A DNA stretch of 64,000 bases from the NCBI GenBank assembly GCA_036655355.1, contig JAVVQG010000013.1:52009-116008 (forward strand). Reading direction: 5' to 3'. A program made the translations under genes and the position numbers. The DNA is from JAUNSR01 sp036655355 (lineage in GTDB: Bacteria > Bacteroidota > Bacteroidia > Bacteroidales > JAUNSR01). Positions 61,551-64,000 of this stretch are shown piece by piece; positions within the stretch are counted from its first letter, which is position 1; every line of letters starts with the position of its first letter. The notes below the pieces were generated by a model, which worked only from the letters and a program-made list of their open reading frames with translations, did no database searches and was not told where the DNA came from.

Positions 61551-61690
61551 TAAAAAATAATTATTTGCACTACTGTTTTGTTTTCTTTTTCAAAGGTAAC
61601 AGAGATTTTCGAACTTTAGAAGAGTTCCTCATTAAAATAAATTTGAAGTAATTTAAAATTCAAGAAGATGTCGTCTAATCCATCTGCGGA

Positions 61691-62842
61691 TTAATCTTTT
61701 CTCAATTCGATTCGAAACACGGTACTTTTATAAGGTATCGATTCTTTTACAAATATTTTCCCGTGATGGTACTCTTCTACGATTCTCTTGACTAGTGTCA
61801 GACCTAATCCCCATCCTCTTTTCTTTGTTGTATAACCCGGATGGAAGACTGTATTGAATTTACTTTTAAGAATCCCTTTTCCGTCGTCTTTTATTTCAAG
61901 GATTATTCTATCTCCTTTCTCAAACAAAGATATTGTAATATTTCCGCTGCCATTAGTAGCATCTATTGAGTTCTTAATGAGATTCTCGATAACCCATTCG
62001 AAAAGAGGGGTCGATAAATGGGTGAAAATTTGCGAAGTGCCATAGGTAAACTGAATTGAAGTCTTGGAGGAGATTCTTCGTTGCATATAGTCTTTTACTT
62101 CGGCTATTACATTAACAATATTTACTCGCTCCAATTTAGGTTCTGATCCGATTTTAGAAAAACGCTCTGCTATGGTATTTAAACGGTTAATATCTTTCTC
62201 CATCTCGGTCAATATAGATTGATTTATATCCATTTCTTTGAGAAAGTCCATCCAAGCCATTAAAGAAGAGATCGGTGTACCTAATTGATGTGCCGTTTCT
62301 TTTGATAAGCCAACCCAAACTTGATTCTGTTCTGCTTTTTTAGTACTTGAAAAGGCAAAGAAGGCAATCAATATAAAAAGTAACAGAATTGTTAACTGAA
62401 TGTAGGGATAATAAGAAAGACGCTTGAGTAGATTTGAATCATCATAATATAGATATTGACTGACATTATCTGAAATCATCACCTCGATTATATTTTCCTT
62501 TTTTCGAAGTTCTATTGCCTTCTTTTGAAGATAAGATAGTGTATCAGAGGTAGGAATTTCAAAATTAATATGCCATAATAATTGATTTTCTTCATCCATA
62601 ATCACTACTGGAATTGTAGTGTTACTTTGAATAACTTTGAGTACCAAACCCATATCTGTATCAGAATCATTCCCGGCTAGTTGTCTCGTTGCCTCTGCCC
62701 ATATCTCCATTTTGTTTCTTTCTTCATTAGCCAATTCACTCATGAGTGAATTCGAGATATAAAGAAAGACCCCAACCAGAATCAAGGATATAATTATAAA
62801 TATCGTTCGGACATTTTGACGAGTCTCATAGATATTACGCAT
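61691..62842 (-). CDS. Orphan sensor histidine kinase
   Basis: 383 residues. Two membrane helices (about 13-34 and 148-166) enclose a periplasmic sensor of about 110 residues. H-box LSKETAHQLGTPISSLMAWM with His185, then the ATPase lid (N box ENLIKNSIDATNGSG, G1 IKDDGKG, G2 RGWGLGLTLVKRI). No response regulator gene lies next to it. The signal is unknown. Confidence 0.92.
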   Translation of the reverse strand: MRNIYETRQNVRTIFIIISLILVGVFLYISNSLMSELANEERNKMEIWAEATRQLAGNDSDTDMGLVLKVIQSNTTIPVVIMDEENQLLWHINFEIPTSDTLSYLQKKAIELRKKENIIEVMISDNVSQYLYYDDSNLLKRLSYYPYIQLTILLLFILIAFFAFSSTKKAEQNQVWVGLSKETAHQLGTPISSLMAWMDFLKEMDINQSILTEMEKDINRLNTIAERFSKIGSEPKLERVNIVNVIAEVKDYMQRRISSKTSIQFTYGTSQIFTHLSTPLFEWVIENLIKNSIDATNGSGNITISLFEKGDRIILEIKDDGKGILKSKFNTVFHPGYTTKKRGWGLGLTLVKRIVEEYHHGKIFVKESIPYKSTVFRIELRKD

Positions 62843-63225
62843 ATTTTCGAGTTTATATTTATCTATTAACGAAGATATTTAATTGATATTGTATTCATCT
62901 ATATAATTGAATTAAACACTTCTTTTATATCGCACGATTGACTTAAGTATTGGTAATAGAAGCCATCTTACAATACAAATCAAGCCTTCAGTCCCAATTG
63001 GACAGAGAATAGCATTTCAATAAATCATATATTCAGAGGTGAGGCATCTTCTTTCCTCTTGAAGAGAAGATGCAATAATCTATTTAGACAAGATTATTGA
63101 TTCTACTTGCATATATGTCTATCCAAAAAGTAAATTCACATTCTGTCTTCATACAAAAACATATTATTAAATTCTGAGAATATAAGGAAGGAATCAATTT
63201 ATTTTATGTTTCCCTATTCTGGAAT

Positions 63226-63269
63226 AAAAAGAGCATCCCGTCACATTAATGTAGTGGGATGCTCTTTTT
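63226..63269. terminator. Strong hairpin AAAAAGAGCATCCC / GGGATGCTCTTTTT
   Basis: 14-bp perfect stem (63226-63239 with 63256-63269) and T5 end. No gene ends nearby, so it suggests an unrecognised transcript or a decayed gene. Confidence 0.75.
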
Positions 63270-63704
63270 ATTTTATCCGAACATTTGGATTTAGAATCTC
63301 TTCTTTCTTTACATTATTTGGAAAATGCACCTACCTGATTTAAATCTCTCTGATTTTACTTTTTTGCGAAATAATTGACCTGGTGAATACCTTCCTTTCT
63401 AAATCAATTCCTCGGTAATCTATTCTCTATATTACCTTGTTTGGAAATGTGGTTTTACCAAAGAGCATTCCTCCTGCCAATTAATTTCAGGAATTAATTT
63501 TTCGTGAATTTCATTTCTGCAAGCATCATCTTTTGGAATGATCCAATCAGAATATTTACTTCATGAAGCTTCTCTTTTTTCTGAAATCTGATTTACAAAT
63601 TCTGGTATTGACTATTTGTTTCCTCTCAGAATACTTTGCTCACGCGTCTTGAATTGGATAAAACCAAAGTCGATTGTGCCAACTATAAACTTCTTAGTGG
63701 AGAG

Positions 63705-63826
63705 CTCTTCTTTCGATGAGATATGGCGATTTCATTGGGAGAATATCTAAACATCAAGATCAAATGCGACATCTATATATCATTATCTAGGTATCTCTTC
63801 TTTCGATAAGATATGGCGATTTCATT
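63705..63826 (+). repeat. 32-bp direct repeat, 90 bp apart
   Basis: Copies at 63705-63736 and 63795-63826 with the core GATATGGCGATTTCATT, 31 of 32 bases equal. Confidence 0.9.
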
Positions 63827-63893
63827 TACTGCCATAATTTAAAACATGGAATTCTAAAGGTAGTTCAACCAACACGTTCTCTTGAAATAGTAA

Positions 63894-63935
63894 AAAGCGA
63901 GACCCCGCCACATCGCTGTAACGGGGTCTCGCTTT
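63894..63935. terminator. Terminator AAAGCGAGACCCCG / CGGGGTCTCGCTTT
   Basis: 14-bp perfect stem, 63894-63907 with 63922-63935. Confidence 0.8.
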
Positions 63936-63951
63936 CAAAACGTCTTAAAAC

Positions 63952-63987
63952 AAGAAAAGCTCGTCGATTTCTCGACGAGCTTTTCTT
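63952..63987. terminator. Terminator AAGAAAAGCTCGTCGA / TCGACGAGCTTTTCTT
   Basis: 16-bp perfect stem with TTTC loop, 16 bases after the previous terminator. A gene transcribed toward it likely lies beyond the window edge. Confidence 0.8.
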
Positions 63988-64000
63988 TAAAAACGGCGGC

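Larger units (their letters stand above)
62843..64000. other. Gene-free right end with repeats and terminators
   Basis: No ORF of note in 1158 bases on either strand. Hairpins: GCATCTTCTT/(A)AGAAGATGC-type at 63048-63073, a terminator near 63226-63269, two terminators at 63894-63987. Otherwise AT-rich and low-complexity; an untranslated RNA or pieces of decayed genes cannot be excluded. Confidence 0.5.

Overview
The window looks like the chromosome of a Bacteroidales bacterium. The evidence is a SusC/SusD outer-membrane pair, several surface lipoproteins with a Cys-terminated signal, promoters of the Bacteroidetes TTG-N18..21-TAnnTTTG type, an arginine decarboxylase speA, and the housekeeping string yceD-rpmF-fabH-era-der. 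The MurNAc genes (AmpG/MurT-like permease, NamZ, MurK-type kinase, MurQ) recall Tannerella/Parabacteroides-like bacteria, but I cannot fix the genus from sequence alone.

Layout. 1-2.6 kb: one end of a prophage or phage remnant, with a compact leftward early operon (DUF1064 nuclease-like protein, LuxR-type regulator, small proteins) facing a rightward XRE repressor. 2.8-9.5 kb: leftward susD, susC and a BadF-type sugar kinase. 9.9-22.9 kb: rightward operon for peptidoglycan salvage, with an amidase-like exported hydrolase, GT2-type protein, DUF4922 (HIT-like) protein, SpoIID-like protein, AmpG-like permease with a large periplasmic insert, NamZ exo-muramidase, a second sugar kinase (MurK), MurQ etherase and a NagX-like membrane acyltransferase. 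It ends at an 18-bp-stem terminator. The susCD-kinase unit diverges from this operon and probably feeds it.

22.97-25.45 kb: a decayed arsenic operon. arsE, arsF and arsG are intact, but arsR, arsC, acr3 and an ArsP/YraQ-type permease survive only as pieces joined by internal deletions. 25.8-29.7 kb: two adjacent DUF262 genes resembling GmrSD-type phage defence, bounded by two similar hairpin-plus-TTGGATTATCA sequences. 29.9-41 kb: a small membrane protein, speA, glycosyltransferases, an NAD(P)-binding protein, a truncated-looking discoidin protein, a sialidase, a lipoprotein and a PagL-like lipid A deacylase. 41-45.9 kb: GH36 alpha-galactosidase, a GH63/trehalase-like enzyme and an LpxL-like acyltransferase. 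46-50 kb: two surface lipoproteins sharing a C-terminal propeller-like region, one with a fimbrillin-like N-terminus and one with a metzincin-type zinc protease domain. 50.4-53.7 kb: mtaB divergent from a long-chain acyl-CoA synthetase whose promoter carries two near-identical dyads. 53.8-62.8 kb: small lipoprotein, small membrane protein, dicarboxylate-type symporter, der, era, fabH, rpmF, yceD and an orphan histidine kinase. The right 1.1 kb has no gene, only repeats and strong terminators.

The clearest functional story is a complete route from peptidoglycan glycans to GlcNAc-6-P: outer-membrane import (SusCD), trimming (amidase-like, NamZ), inner-membrane import (AmpG/MurT-like), phosphorylation (MurK and its paralogue) and ether cleavage (MurQ). 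Its less explained members are the GT2, DUF4922, signal-less SpoIID and NagX proteins.
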